Part shown: piece after piece, positions 36,722 through 49,392 of the stretch
Numbering within the stretch: position 1 is the first letter of the stretch
How the letters are laid out: each line of letters opens with the position of its first letter
NCBI GenBank assembly: GCA_014529385.2
Contig: CM043962.1
Coordinates: forward strand, 149,042,647 to 149,106,646
Length of the DNA: 64,000 bases
Direction of reading: 5' to 3'
DNA from: Adiantum capillus-veneris
Lineage: Eukaryota > Streptophyta > Polypodiopsida > Polypodiales > Pteridaceae
Position numbers and translations under genes: made by a program
Notes under the pieces: generated by a model
The model's input: the letters and a program-made list of their open reading frames with translations, nothing else
What the model was told of the DNA's origin: nothing
The model's database searches: none

Positions 36722-38416
36722 TTGAAGAAGTCTTACACTTTTTCAGAATTAACATCTAAAATGTCTTCCTATTCTACTCATTCAAAAACCGGAACGGCAA
36801 TGCGATATAAGCACATACTCTCTTTTTATAAGACTAATCGCTATGGAGATCAGGTTTACCTAGATCCTAATGAAGAGTATGACATTCCCATTGTTGACCA
36901 TGACATAGAGTTTGAAGAGGAAATAAGAGAAAACAAACAAGGAAAAATATACATATATAAAAATGGAACTCGGTATTTACAAGTTGGAAACCCTGATGTG
37001 ATAGACAAATGGGGCTTAGAGGTAGATACCATATTCTAGGTGTGGTAGCAAAAGAAGGACCACCAACTTTAGAATTTGAGGGATACGATCAAGTTGATTT
37101 GAAGCCTCTGAAATGACTTAGCATAGACAATCTTAGGATCGGAGTCTATTGTTGGGAGGATAGAAACGTCAAAGACCTTCTATGGACTTCTCATGCCAAA
37201 TCAGGATAGCTAACTTCCATGAAGATCATTTATATCTTCAAAATCAAAGACAAGGGATCAACAAATCTACCAACCTACCTGTTTAGGGATTGTTATAACA
37301 ATAATTTTGTTATGATGACTCCTGAGGAGGTGGAACAAACAGAATACCAAGGGTACTCCATAAGGGATTGGATATTGGGCCAAGGACCAGAAACTATTCT
37401 AAGAGATGAACTGTATGAGAGATCTTTTGAGAGTATTGTTAAGAAACCTGAAACTATCTCATCACGAAGAAAACCGGGTGACTAAATCCAGTCCAGGGCT
37501 ACATGAGTCGCTATTTCTAACATACTAGTTTGAAGAACTCAGAGCAGGAGAAACTTCCAGGAGACCGGAAGTTGAACCAAATAGCCATGTCAGACCAACT
37601 AATTTTCAACAATGGGTCAAAAAATATAGTGGATCTGGTGATCCATATGACCACTTAGCAAGCTTTAAGCAAGTGCTAAGAGCAGAACACATATTTGATT
37701 TCCATACTCAATTCGAGGGATTTGGAATGACATTAGAAGGAAAAGCATTGACATGGTTCCAAAACATTCTACCAAGGTCAATCATGGACTTAAATACATT
37801 AGCTCAAGGATTTGTAGTTGCATGTTCCAAAACAAGGATTAAATACAATACTGTAGCTCAAATCTATAGATTCAAACAAAAACAAGGTAAGGCTGTTAGG
37901 GATTGTGCAACTAGAATGAAACAATACATTGCAAGATGCCCAGAGCTACAGAGATACCTACAAAACAAAGGCTAGTATCATTGTTTCTAGAGGGACTGCT
38001 AAACAAAGAACTTCATGCTATATTGTATAGCAAGAAGTATATGACCCTAGAAGGGTGTGTCTCAAATGATATTGACTTAGGAGACAATTGTGATATTTTC
38101 ATTGAAGAAGACGTCTCTAAGGATGATCAAAAGCGAGAAAACAACATCTACCAAACCAGCACAAGTGGGAACGACTACTACATCACCGCTTTCAGCCATA
38201 GAAGACATGCTCAAAAGGATGAATGAAATGAAAAATAATATGCGAAAATCACTTATAAGCGGATCAGGGCAAGGGATACGTCAACAAGGACAACCAATTA
38301 TGCCGCAAAAATGGTGTGCAATGGAGGATAAATGGACCAACCATGAGACCAATGAGTGCTATTACCGACCAAAGTATGATGGGAATGTTCAATATGTGCC
38401 TATGAGGCCACAATGA
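36722..38416 (+). pseudogene. Gypsy gag region, frames interrupted
   Basis: MKKSYTFSELTSKMSSYSTH opens an N-terminal domain also seen at 22667. After stops, the block at 37673 carries the retrotransposon-gag signature (GMTLEGKALTWFQNILPRSI, NTLAQGFVVACSK, VRDCATRMKQYIARCPEL). It continues after a frameshift as LVSLFLEGLLNKELHAILYS. Gag is the structural protein of the virus-like particle. Confidence 0.75.
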
Positions 38417-38422
38417 CAATCC

Positions 38423-39696
38423 ATGTATACAGATATCAGCCTAATATGGCCCCCAACTCAAAGACCACGGATGGGTATGGAAAGACCTCAACCCGTGTTG
38501 GGTCAAAAACCTCCATGTCCTGGACATAATGCAGTACATGTAAAGTACATGCATTCAGAGGGAGTCATAGATGAACAAGAACTAGTGCCTGTTACACCCT
38601 ATGCTGAGCCTAATCCATCTACCGTAATAGTAGAAGGAGATTGGTTTAATTCACATCCACCTCTAATGGAGAAACCTGTGACTTATACTACACTAGATCT
38701 TGCACCAATGTACTATGTAGCTAATCAAGGTGCTAGACTTCCTATGGTAAGACCCATGATTAAGCCAAGAACTGGAAACTATCATAACTATGGTGCAGAT
38801 GATCATTGAAAAAATGAATGCCCAGAGCGTGACAAGAACCTAAAGCTAGTTGAAGCTTATTGCATACAATGTTGTAAAAAGGGAGGACACTTCCCTGAAG
38901 ATTGTCCAAAAAATCCTTTAAACAAGGGTAAAACAGTAGTGACCGTAGTCCAAGTGATACCTAGTAGCTCATCAAAGAGTGAACCGATTTTTCCAATAAG
39001 GTAATCACCAAAGCCCAGGCTAAGAAAAAGAAACATAACTCCTTTGATGATTCGGAGAATACTAAAATTTCATCTCAAAAGACCAAAAGAAACAGAAGCA
39101 AAAGGTATGAAATGAGAAAACAGAAACAAAGGGCCGAAGTCGAGGAGAAAGCAAAGAAACTATTCTGAGAAAAAGTAAGAGAAAGTGGAAGTAAAATCAA
39201 GGAAGCGACCGTGAAATCTGGAGGATCAATTTTGGTAGACAAAATTTTTGAGCCTATTAATGCAGTCTTGGAAGCTTACCAAGCGGGACTTAAAGTAGGT
39301 CAAAACATGGAAAACAAATGGAAAAGATATCCTTCTCAAAACATGGAAGCAACTAAGCTTGAAGCTTATCAAAAGTTTATAAGAATTACTCAAGAGATGC
39401 TGGAAAAACAAAAACCCAAGCTCAAAAGTATGGAAAAACCTGAAAAGCTTGTGGTAGAAACTAGTAAAGAGAAATCAAAAGCGGCGGTAGAACCTCACCT
39501 TGAAACAAAAGAACCAAAACTCATAGTGCCTGACAAAGAAGATGCCTTAGATGGAATTCCATTCGTAGAAGACTGGCTGGAATACTTATGGGAAAAAGTT
39601 AGAGAGATTAATGATGGGAGCCTAACTTTGAAGTCAACACCTATAGAGGAATTTTGGTTAAACAATCTACCTCCTGATATGGACATGGATGTATAA
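38423..39696 (+). pseudogene. Gag C-terminal part with zinc knuckle and linker
   Basis: A Pro-rich segment (38423-38809) leads to a knuckle at 38861-38905, CIQCCKKGGHFPEDC. Its spacing is one residue off the usual CX2CX4HX4C. A charged helical linker, KSGGSILVDKIFEPINAVLE, follows (39211-39696). Frame is lost at several points. Confidence 0.6.
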
Positions 39697-39699
39697 TCC

Positions 39700-41223
39700 T
39701 TGTATGGAGATTGCGGCTTTAAAGCTTCAAGAATGTCTAAATCATTGACTTTGAAAACACTACCCTCCTACTTGGGAGATAACGAAGATGAATCCATAGT
39801 GTGTAAAACCACTCAGGTAAAAAGAGCGGAACAGACCCTAGAGGTAGACAACATCCATTCAATCATGTCTACACCCATTCAATGCACTCTTACTTTAGGA
39901 GGACTGTTAAAAATCAGACCATATTTATGGAATGAGCTACAGAAAACTCTAGAGAAGATGGGGATAATAGGGCTAATTGATAAGAATTTGGGAAAATTGA
40001 AACACGCATTGGATAACAAAGAGATTTGATATGTTCCAATGAACAAAGTCGGAGAATACTACGAAGGGGAAGAAGGAAGCACAACCCTTCCAGTCAGATA
40101 TAAAGATATCAAAACCATGGCAATACTTGATAGTGGGTCAGGCATAGCCATAGCCACAAAAGCAGTATGGGAATCCTCGGGCCAACAAGCCATTAGAGAA
40201 ACTCAAATGAAATTGCAATTGGCTGATGGACACATCAAAAGACCCTTAGGACTACTCAAAAAAGTGATAGTTAATTTCTGTGAGATTGATTATCAACACA
40301 CTTTTGCAATAGTGGACTTTGGAAAGAAACTCAATTATGGAATCATCTTGGGAAGACCTTTCATGCGACAAGTACAACTTATTCGGGATTGGGAAAACAA
40401 TTATCTATACTTGAAGCAAGTGGGATCAATAATAAGGGTTAATCTAAAAGATCACACTTATAGAGACGTCATGAAAACACCCATTCAAGAATTTGACTCA
40501 ATCTCTTCGGCTGAAACTAAGCTTTGCTTGAACAAAGACACACCTATTTGGATGTGCGGAGCCTCAGAAAATGGAAGCTTAAAATGAGAAGAATGTATAC
40601 TAGACATGGATTGCACAGCTGAAGCCTATGTACCTAAACCCTTTTCAAAGCATTTGTTTGAGCCATTTTAGTAAACTCAAATTTTAGCAACAATGGATGT
40701 ATGTGTAAATACGTCTATGCCTACTCAATTTTGCAATGAGAACCACTATGACATAATTCCCATCCAAATGATCTCAACCCTTCACATTGAAGACAAAATT
40801 CAAGAATCCAAGGACTTGATGAAGGCTCAACAAGTCTTTTTAGACCTCTATTGTGATGCAGTAGGTGAGTTAGAAGGACATTCAGCTACCTCAGATGATT
40901 CGGGGTCAGAAAAAGAACACGTGAGAGCTAAACTACTCATGAAAGGAGGGGAGGAAAAGTTTTTTGACTTTCCAAACCAGAAACCGAGAAGACAAAAATG
41001 GTATAGAAAAAAAAGAGACACAAAAAACTTGAAATCTAGAGCTATGTCATTAACCTCCAGTAGAACACAGTTTTCGATGCAAATAGACGCACATGATTGT
41101 GTCAAAGACAAAATCACTGGTAGATATCCTTTGAATGAAAAGCAAGAAATATTAAAAACATTGAGAAAAACGAGAAAGGAAACTAAAAAAAACCTAAATA
41201 CCAGGACAAGAATTCAAACATGA
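39700..41223 (+). pseudogene. Gypsy aspartic protease and linker
   Basis: 39700-40029 is a gag-protease linker. The protease (40039-40587) has TMAILDSGSGIAIAT, which matches D(S/T)G although Gly-Ala is Gly-Ser, and LNYGIILGRPFMRQ. Lys-rich sequence follows to 41223 with no recognised domain. The enzyme would process the polyprotein. Confidence 0.75.
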
Positions 41224-42478
41224 CACGAGTTGAACGAAGAAAGAAATACCAAGAGTTGAAAAAAGCTCTAAAGGAGATATATACAACTGAAATGGAAACC
41301 ACTGAGGAGGATGGTAAAGATTTAATGAGTGCTCCATCCCATTACAAGAAATATACTCATAGTCAAACAACTTGTCAGGGAACTATAAAAATGGGTTGAG
41401 TCCTACGAAGGACCTGAAAACGCAAAAGAGATAAATCTGGCCGAACTAGGAGAGGAGCCTAGACCTGCCTACATTGCAAATGACCTGATGGAAGAAGAAG
41501 AAGAGCTTTTGTTAAGCTTACTAAAATAATACCAAGATATCTTTGCATGGTCTTATAAGGATCTCAAGGGTGTTGATCTAGAAATCTGTCAACATACCAT
41601 ACTGATGAGAGATGATGCAAAACCAAGTAGACAAAGGCCATACACATATAATGTAACATTTTCCAGGAAGATCAAAGAAGAGATTGAAAAGCTAAAGGAA
41701 GCCGAATTCATTTATGAAATTGAACACACAGATTGGGTGTCTCCAATTGTGGTAGTACCCAAAAATAAATTAAAAATTAAGAGTGTCTGTCAATCTCGAG
41801 AAAGTGAATGCAACTTCTATTAGAGACAACTTTCCTCTTCCAGTCACCGAGCATATTTTAGAACGAGTTGCAGGAAAAGAAGTTTACAGCTTTTTAGATG
41901 GCTTTTCGGGATACAATCAACTTTTGGTTGAGCCCAAAGATCAATATAAAACTACCTTTGCAATTGAATGGGGTATTTTTGCCTATCGGGTTATGCCTTT
42001 TGGGTTAACTAATGCTCTTTCCACCTTTCAAAGATTGATGAGCCATGCTTTTGAAGAAAATCTTCGGAATTTCTTGGAAGTATATATTGATGGTCTATGT
42101 GTACATTCATCAATCTGGCCTGATCATTTTGAACACCTCAAAAGGTATTCAAAAAATGTAGACCTTATAGGATTTGCTTAAATCCTGAAAACTGCACATT
42201 CATGGGCAGACAAGGAAACGTTCTTGGACATATAGTGTCTAAAAATGGCATAGCTACTGATATAGAAAAAAATTCATGTTATTTCTGATTTGCTTAGATT
42301 GACAATAGTCAAAGGGATTCAAGCTTTCATGGGACATTGTGGATATTACAGACGATTCATTTACATGTATGTTATAATTGCAAAACCCATGTATAACTTG
42401 ATTACACACTTTTTGAATGGGCTGATGAGTGTGAATAATCCTTCATGAAGCTTAAGCAAGCTCACTTCAGCTCCAATA
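41224..42478 (+). pseudogene. Gypsy reverse transcriptase with altered YxDD
   Basis: RT blocks are EIEKLKEAEFIYEIEHTDWV-SPIVVVPK, VYSFLDGFSGYNQLLVEP, YRVMPFGLTNALSTFQRLMS and FLEVYIDGLCVHSS. The catalytic YxDD reads YIDG, so the second Asp is lost. Frameshifts occur near 41790 and 42180, and the connection region continues in fragments to about 42478. Confidence 0.85.
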
Positions 42479-42874
42479 TTGAAAACACCATATTGGAATA
42501 AGATATTCCACATACATGTAGATGCTTCCAATTTTGTCATTGGGTGTATCCTAGCTCAATCAGGAGATGGAAAAATTGATTTTCCTATTTCTTATACTAG
42601 TCGACATTTGAATATGATAGAGAAAAACTACACAACCACCAAAAGAGAAGGATTAGGAATGATCTATGCCACAAAAAAGTATAGACATTGCCTATTAGCA
42701 AACAAATTTGTGTTCTTTGTGGACCACCAAGCCTTATTGTACTTAGTCAACAAGCCATGCAACACAGGAAGAATAGTGAGATGGTTCATCATTGTTTTGG
42801 AATTTGATTTCATTGTAGTTGTGAAAAAGGGCACCACTTATCAAAGAGTAGATCATTTCTCAAGGATTGTTTGA
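42479..42874 (+). pseudogene. Gypsy RNase H domain
   Basis: FHIHVDASNFVIGCILAQ, NYTTTKREGLGMIYATKKYR and KFVFFVDHQALLYLVNK are the standard blocks, and the acidic residues are present. It ends at the tether to integrase (GTTYQRVDHFSRIV). Confidence 0.85.
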
Positions 42875-42964
42875 AGTTTCAAGAGAACCACCTAGGGAGT
42901 AGATGATGATCTACCCGATGCATATTTGTTCTCTGTAAAAATTATACCTTGATGATCAAAAAAC

Positions 42965-44277
42965 ATGGTATCATTGATGACCATAACTCAAGTGGATTCG
43001 CAAATACCATTTCTTATTACAACTAGATTAATTGAGCAATCGGTTATGTATCAATTACTAGCAGGAAGGTTATACAAAAGAAACCAAGATGGAATATTGC
43101 TTTTATGCATTAATCTTGAGGAGAAAACCCAATATCTAAGTCAAGAAAAAGACTTCACTTTGGAAAAGACCAAACTATGCGATGAGTCTTGAGACTTGGA
43201 GTATTTTGGCCAACTATGAGAAGGGATGTTCATTCATTTGTAAAACAATGTCCTCAATGTCATAAACAAGCACCCATACCTCATGTGACATTGCTCGGAA
43301 TAACACTTGTTCCTAAGTGGAGTAACTATCTAGTTACTTACTTATCAATCCGAGCATTTCCTAAGGATATGAGTAAACGCCGTCAAAGAGAAATTGAAAC
43401 TGAAGCAAGAGACTATGCTCTTATTGGAAACCAATTGTATCGAAGAGGTAAGGATCAACATTTGCGTCTTTGTGCAAATGAAGCCGAATATATTCCCATT
43501 AAAGAACAAGCACATGCTGGATTAGCTGGAGGTCACATTTCTAGTGAGACCATCACAAGAGAAATCTTAATGGCATGCATATGGTGGCCAACACTTTTTG
43601 CAGATGCCAAGGAATATGTTCGAAGGTGTGATGCATGCCAACGAGCTAAAATGCCAACCCGTGTAGATAGCATGCCTTTTAGACCAATGATGGGGGCAAG
43701 AGCTTTTGCAAAATGGGGTATAGACTTTGTTGGGCCAATACAAATACCTGCTTATAGAACCCAAGCTCAATATATCATTGTAGCTACGAACTATTTGACC
43801 AAGTGGGCTGATGCCAGAATCATAGCCGCATTCTTATATGAGCATGTATTCACATAATATTTTGGACTTCCAATAGAGATTCTTAGTGATAGGGGAACTC
43901 ATTTCCTCAACGTGGTAATTGAGTATTTGCTTAATGAGTTTATGGTCACCCATAACAAATTGGCTCCCTATCACCCACAAGAAAATGGACAAGCTGAGCA
44001 TACGAATAAAATTCTTAGCTCGATATTGATTAAAGTGGTTAGTTCATGATGGGCAAATTGGAAAATGAATCTCCATGCCGCTATGTGCGCTTATCGAGTT
44101 TCATTCAAGACAGCTTTAAATACTACACCCTTTAACCTTGTTTATGGTCTTGATGCCATACTGTCAATAGAATTTCTATTACCGACACTAAGGGTAGCTA
44201 AGGATCTTGTGTGGATTGGACATGAATTGTTAGAGAGACTTGAAGATTTAGAAAAGCTTGATGAGCAAAAAGGCTAA
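42965..44277 (+). pseudogene. Gypsy integrase with two H2C2-like zinc fingers
   Basis: The first finger part, GVFWPTMRRDVHSFVKQCPQ-CHKQ, is followed by a linker (KWSNYLVTYLSIRAFPKDMS) and a second complete finger, HAGLAGGHISSETI...RRCDACQRAK. The DDE core has WGIDFVGPIQ, ILSDRGTHFLN and NGQAEHTNKIL. A TAA at 43855-43857 and a TGA near 44048 interrupt it. No chromodomain follows. Confidence 0.82.
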
Positions 44278-45672
44278 CTACTGTAGCTCACATCTATGCA
44301 CAAAAGAGGAAACAAAAACACTTTTTTTTATTCCCATCTAGTTACAAAAATCTTTTGAAAAGGGAACTTAGTTTTAGTCTATTCCCTTAAGCAACACATT
44401 TCCAAGTTTAAGAAAAAGGAAAACGGTCCATTTATCATTGAAGATGTATCTCCAAGTAGATCAGTTAAGTTGTTCACTCTAGATGGTGAACCAATGGCTA
44501 ATTGGATTAGTGGATGTTGTTTAAAGAAGTACATTTTGCCTCTAACCAATGAATTGCTAGAAAAGATGCATGCAACAAAGCAAAGAAATAAAACGATAGC
44601 AGGTCATTGACGAAGCCCAAGAGGAGGAAGCTCGGCCTCGCGTACTCAAAAGGAAAGCTGCTCTCAAAAATCAATAAATACCTATTTCAATCAACACTCT
44701 GGAACTAGATGATCGACAACATAAATAGCCGCTATGAAAGGATGCAACAAGAACCCAACACTGACATTGGGAGTAGTCAACTTAAATGTGATAGTACATA
44801 GATGTTCATATCCTCATCAATTTGTATGCTTACCAGATGAACACATGAATGAAACAATGATTCTGGGAATCTCATGGATGCAGACGTACAAGGCAGTACC
44901 AGATTGGGATACCAACCAGCTCAAGCTATCACCTAAAGGAGGACAACTCATGGTTCCAATTGCACCAAGCAAAGAGGAATGGAAAGGAGGTTACCAGTAG
45001 AGCAAACCACAAAGCAATCAATCTTCTCCATCCTATCAACAAGTAAATTCTACAAGTAGCATGCAAGGAGTCAGGCAAATTTGGGTACCAAAAGCACAGC
45101 TTAAGGACAAACTGATTCAAATCTGGGTACCTAAAACATCATCTATTGTACCAAAGATGGTTCCAAGGTTCAAAACACAAAGAGAAGCATCTTCAAGCAG
45201 GTAACCTAAAACAAAATGGATTTGGAAGAAAAAGAAGCACTTATCTTCTCCACAAACTGTAAAACCGATGAAGCAATGGAGAGTTAAGTCTCAAAACAAT
45301 CAACCACCACAACATTTTGACCAAGACAAACCAAGGCATGTAAAAGCTTGACAACCACCAATATTGATACGACAACTCAGGAAATTAGTGTGCCAAAGCA
45401 TCCTGAGGGCACAATCAAGCAAGGAGCACACAAGCTACAAGATTTTCTCTTTGGAAAACAACAAAAAGAAACCTCGACATCAGAAACCCTTGAGTTAATT
45501 ACTCAAGACCCAACTCTTGCACATCATAATGGTTTTAACTGCATTGATCTTCAAAGCATGGTAGAGCCAACCAAGGCTATGCATAGACACGATTGTTTAA
45601 CCCGTGCACACAATCGTCCTAGAGTACGCCATCTAGGAGGGGTGGAAGGGATCTAAGTAATCAAGGGCAATG
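44278..45672 (+). pseudogene. Extra 3' ORF with retropepsin-like segment
   Basis: 44734-45000 reads VVNLNVIVHRCSYPHQFVCL then ETMILGISWMQTYKAVPDWD. The ILG-x-W/F-hydrophobic pattern resembles the C-terminal half of a retroviral-type protease. After a stop come repeated IWVPK motifs (45070-45135), then Lys-rich sequence, and a fragment to 45656. Such a domain after integrase is not part of the standard gypsy order. It could be a second element's gag/protease joined by rearrangement. Confidence 0.5.
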
Positions 45673-48100
45673 TTTGAAGAGGGAGGAAAAGTTTGATGTT
45701 AACGTGTGATTTTTTGCAAAATTACCTAGTAATCTCCTTACAAATCATCAATGGGGGAGTTTTAAGTGATAACATCTCCTCAATGAGTGTAAATAGTGTA
45801 TATACTATGAGAAAATCATTAAAAAATGATCTTTTTTGTTACCTTTTATCATTTTTTCGATATTGGGACTTAAAAATGAAGAAATCCAACAAAAAACAAC
45901 AAAGATGTGTTTTTCAATGGCTATCCCTAATTATTGCATTTTCACTTTTCTTTTTAGCGCATTTTGTTATTTTCTTTGATTTTTTCAATAAGCAGATCAA
46001 GAATTAATAGTAAATAGCAAATGAGCTCAGATGGAAAAACTAAAGATACGTTGATGATCAGAAGGACAAGGCGAACAAACACAAAAAATTTCATTCAAAT
46101 CGACAGATGGAAGCGGGAAGCCTAAATTAAGCGGCCAAGACCTACTTTCGCAAAATTCTTGTAGAATGAGTTATAGGAATCCGATTGAGGAAATTTTTGA
46201 GTCTAACATAGACTTCACGGGCTAGTAGGACTAACGGGGGAATTTGGGAAAAAATAGTTTGGGAAGTTCGCGTATAGATATTCAAGGTAGCCCAAAATCA
46301 CCTCATTTCCACTAGTTGCCCTTGGAGAAGAGAGCTCTCGACCTTCTTCGCGCGCGATTGCCGGAGTCCACAGTCACTTGTTTATAGCGCCGTCTCACAC
46401 GAGCCATGAGTGGTTAGTTTTATGCTTATCAATGATCAGTTACATGTGGCCGGTAGCTAGTCTAAGCCCAAGGAAAAAACCCTAAAATCGAGCAGTGCAC
46501 GAAGTCCTACGACAAAAAATTGACCATAAGACCGGCCAGCTCAACCAAATCGGATGAGACTTAAACTGTAGTATACCCTTATATAATAGAACACTTATGT
46601 ATCACCAGATGACCATTCAACAGGGGTCGAGGGAGGTCCCAAGTAGAAAAACTAGGTTTTTGCCAAATACCATAATTGGATTCTGACTCCACAGACAGCT
46701 TATAGACTGGATCTATACATAATGTACATGGATAGTTTCATGAAAACAATCAAGGAAAGCTCTCAAAAAGCAAAAAACAGCTCGAAGGCTACAAAGCGTC
46801 AAATTTACTAACTCCAAATGGGCCAAAACTAGATGGGTAGCTTCAGGACTATGTAGCGGACAAGTCCATAGCCTCAAAAGTGACTAACTAACTCCACAAG
46901 ACATCTAATCCCAAAGATCGGTAATTTCAAAGTCGACAAAGCATGAAGTGATACTGACACGACAAAACTTTACCAAATTCAATTTAGGACTTGTTTTAGG
47001 TGTATTGAATATATTTAGGTCAAAAAATTGTCAAGTTTAGTAAAACAAATTGGCTGCCGTAAATAATCACGATTATTTACTTTTGTACTTTTTTGGCTTG
47101 GAAGTGGTACCTTCACTATTACATGCCACATTTCAAGTATGAGCCAAAATGATCAACAAAACTTGAAAATTGTCAAAAAAGCAAAGAAGTTTTTCCAAAC
47201 CAATTTCTGAGCTACCAGTCACATTTTTTGATCCAAATCACACCATATCTAATACACAAGGTCTACATCAAGCCTAGAACCAAGTTGCACCAAAAAATGT
47301 GCATTTGATGAAAAAGTTAATAATCCCCATTATTTACTTTCTTGTCAACATGAGGGAAAATTGCAACTTTGACCTTAAGGGACCAAAGCACATGATGTCC
47401 CAAGCCCACTGACCAAATTTGAGCTAATTTGGATCTCTAACACCCAAAATCTCTTTATATCTACTGTTTCAGAGACGAAAAGCCTAAATCTAGCACCATT
47501 TCCACCCTGTGCACTCAATTGAGCCCACACTTCACTTAGAGCACCTAAATGCTATATATTTCAAGCCTATGATGTCAAAAATGCAAAAAGTTGGAAAAAA
47601 TTCCCAGTTGTAAATAATCGCGATTATTTACTTTTGTTGCGAACTTTTGCTTGAACTTTATCATTTTGATCTTTACATGTTTTTATACATCTATGCATAT
47701 TCCAAAATTGATTTGAAGCAAAATGGACTCAATTTGTCAGCGATTCAGACTCAAGGGCATTTCAGAGCATAATCTGTAAAATTTTCTAACTTTGGTAGTG
47801 TCTTTCCCTAACAGGAGTAAAGAAGGCCAAGAAAAGGGTATCCCAAAAAAAGAACTTGCAAGATCTGCCACCCTACCAATTGGATCCAAGTTCAGTAAAG
47901 ACGGCCAAGGCAACATATTTGTCAAGAGTAGCTTTAGAAACACAATACAACAGTTTTAACAGGCAGGTTTAAGAGTGAAGAAGGACACCAAGTAGAGCTA
48001 CAGATGCTAGCAAAAGAGATATATGATATCGCTGCCAAAACAGACCCAAAAGAAGCCAACATAAGCTAGGCCCCCGGGGAATTCACTCTATATACAAAAC
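45672..48100 (+). other. Polypurine tract and 3' noncoding region (possible LTR)
   Basis: GAAGAGGGAGGAAAAG (45676-45691) looks like a polypurine tract, with TGTTAACGTG at 45697 as a candidate LTR start. A second G-rich site (AATGGGGGAG) is at about 45750. No matching 5' LTR is visible, so the assignment is tentative. The region has no supported gene. Confidence 0.45.
47059..47631. repeat. Second cluster of GTAAATAATCG palindromes
   Basis: Copies at 47059-47080, 47315-47340 and 47610-47631 are spaced about 256 and 295 bp. The last is a perfect 22-bp palindrome with a CGCG centre. Surrounding sequence does not align closely with the 35.4-36.2 kb cluster. Confidence 0.88.
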
Positions 48101-49392
48101 GGGACGCCATCTGTGAGCAGACAACTTTCATAAGACCCCTATTTACAACTCATATTAGGGAATCTGACCCCCTTTTCTACGCTTATACGACAATCAAAAA
48201 AGAAAACTATCATACCCCTATTTACATATAAAATTTAGGTTTTGCATGATCTCATTGACTAAAACTAGTCAAAGAGTGCATACCATAGTGACCGGCAACA
48301 TACTAACGAACCAATTCTATTGATAAGGCCAACTTCTCGTCAAATCCACGTTGTTTGCTCACGAATTTCTCTAGATTCCTTGACGGGAATCTAATGTTCT
48401 TCCATCTTGTCAGATTCTTGGTGAGAACCCATGTGTACTACAAAAAGGATAGAATTTTCCGTAGAAGAAGAATCGTCTGAGCTCTCATACCACTCTAAGA
48501 ATTGGACACTCCAAGCCAAAGATCTGATGCCACACACTTGAGGTACACCCAAATAACTTCACACAGAGAGAGAGGGAGAGTTGACACGGCATGGCGTAAT
48601 TCCGCACCCAGATACAGTGGCCCCAAAGACTGGCACCACTCCGCGGTATTTCTTAATTATTACTTTGCACAAGTACAATGTCCAAGGGTCCTCTCTCTCA
48701 GCAATGCTCTCTGGCAGTCTATTGAGGGTAGAGGCTCTGGCACACTTATAAAGTCCCTAGGCCTATCCAAAAGAAGTTACATGAAAAGCACAGTGCCCAA
48801 AATATCTTGCGTCCAAAAGCATGCACCCCATGGGCTATCCATACAGAATGCCACATCATCAACTGTCAGCGCAAAATGCGTCGCGATTTGCAGGCCAGGC
48901 CATATGCTACCATGTCAACATGCTGTATGCAATTTGTGGGTCCTGCTTTATTTTAAAAGGGTTTATGTCCCTCGATCGGGTTCCATAAGTTAGGTACAAC
49001 TTTATAAACTCATAGGGCCACTTATTACAAATATTGGGCCACACAGCCAATGTTTATAAGTTGTCCAGCTTTATCTGTTGTCTCTTTCCTTTAGGGTGGC
49101 CTTTATCTGCCCCTTAGGCCATGCCACATCATCACTTTGTGACAGCCTCGCAAGTCAGGGCATCTATCCCATCGAATGGACTAAGAAATTGTCACGTGAC
49201 ACATCCAACCCTATGTGTCTGTGGACAAGCTACACCACGACAAGGGTTCTGTTAGTCCAGTCAGTCTAGATTTAGAAGTGATCTGGCACTTTTGTGAGTC
49301 TGTTCACAGACCGTGCATGACCAGACACTTAGTGTAGATGCATATCCTCTGGTTGCACACAGCATGATCATAAGCATTCCCATCAAAATCCT
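48101..49392 (-). mobile_element. Primer site and LTR remnant of a copia-type element
   Basis: Minus-strand TGGTATGAGAGC (48481-48492) is an initiator-Met-type primer site. Leftward, minus-strand MGSHQESDKMEEH could be a gag start. Rightward, about 850 bp up to 49.33 kb is probably the LTR. The ORF at 48502-48993 (+) has no recognised domain and is likely a chance reading. Confidence 0.45.

Noticed and set aside
48502-48993. 163-codon plus-strand ORF as a gene
   Set aside because: Lies in a probable LTR next to a primer site, with no recognisable domain.
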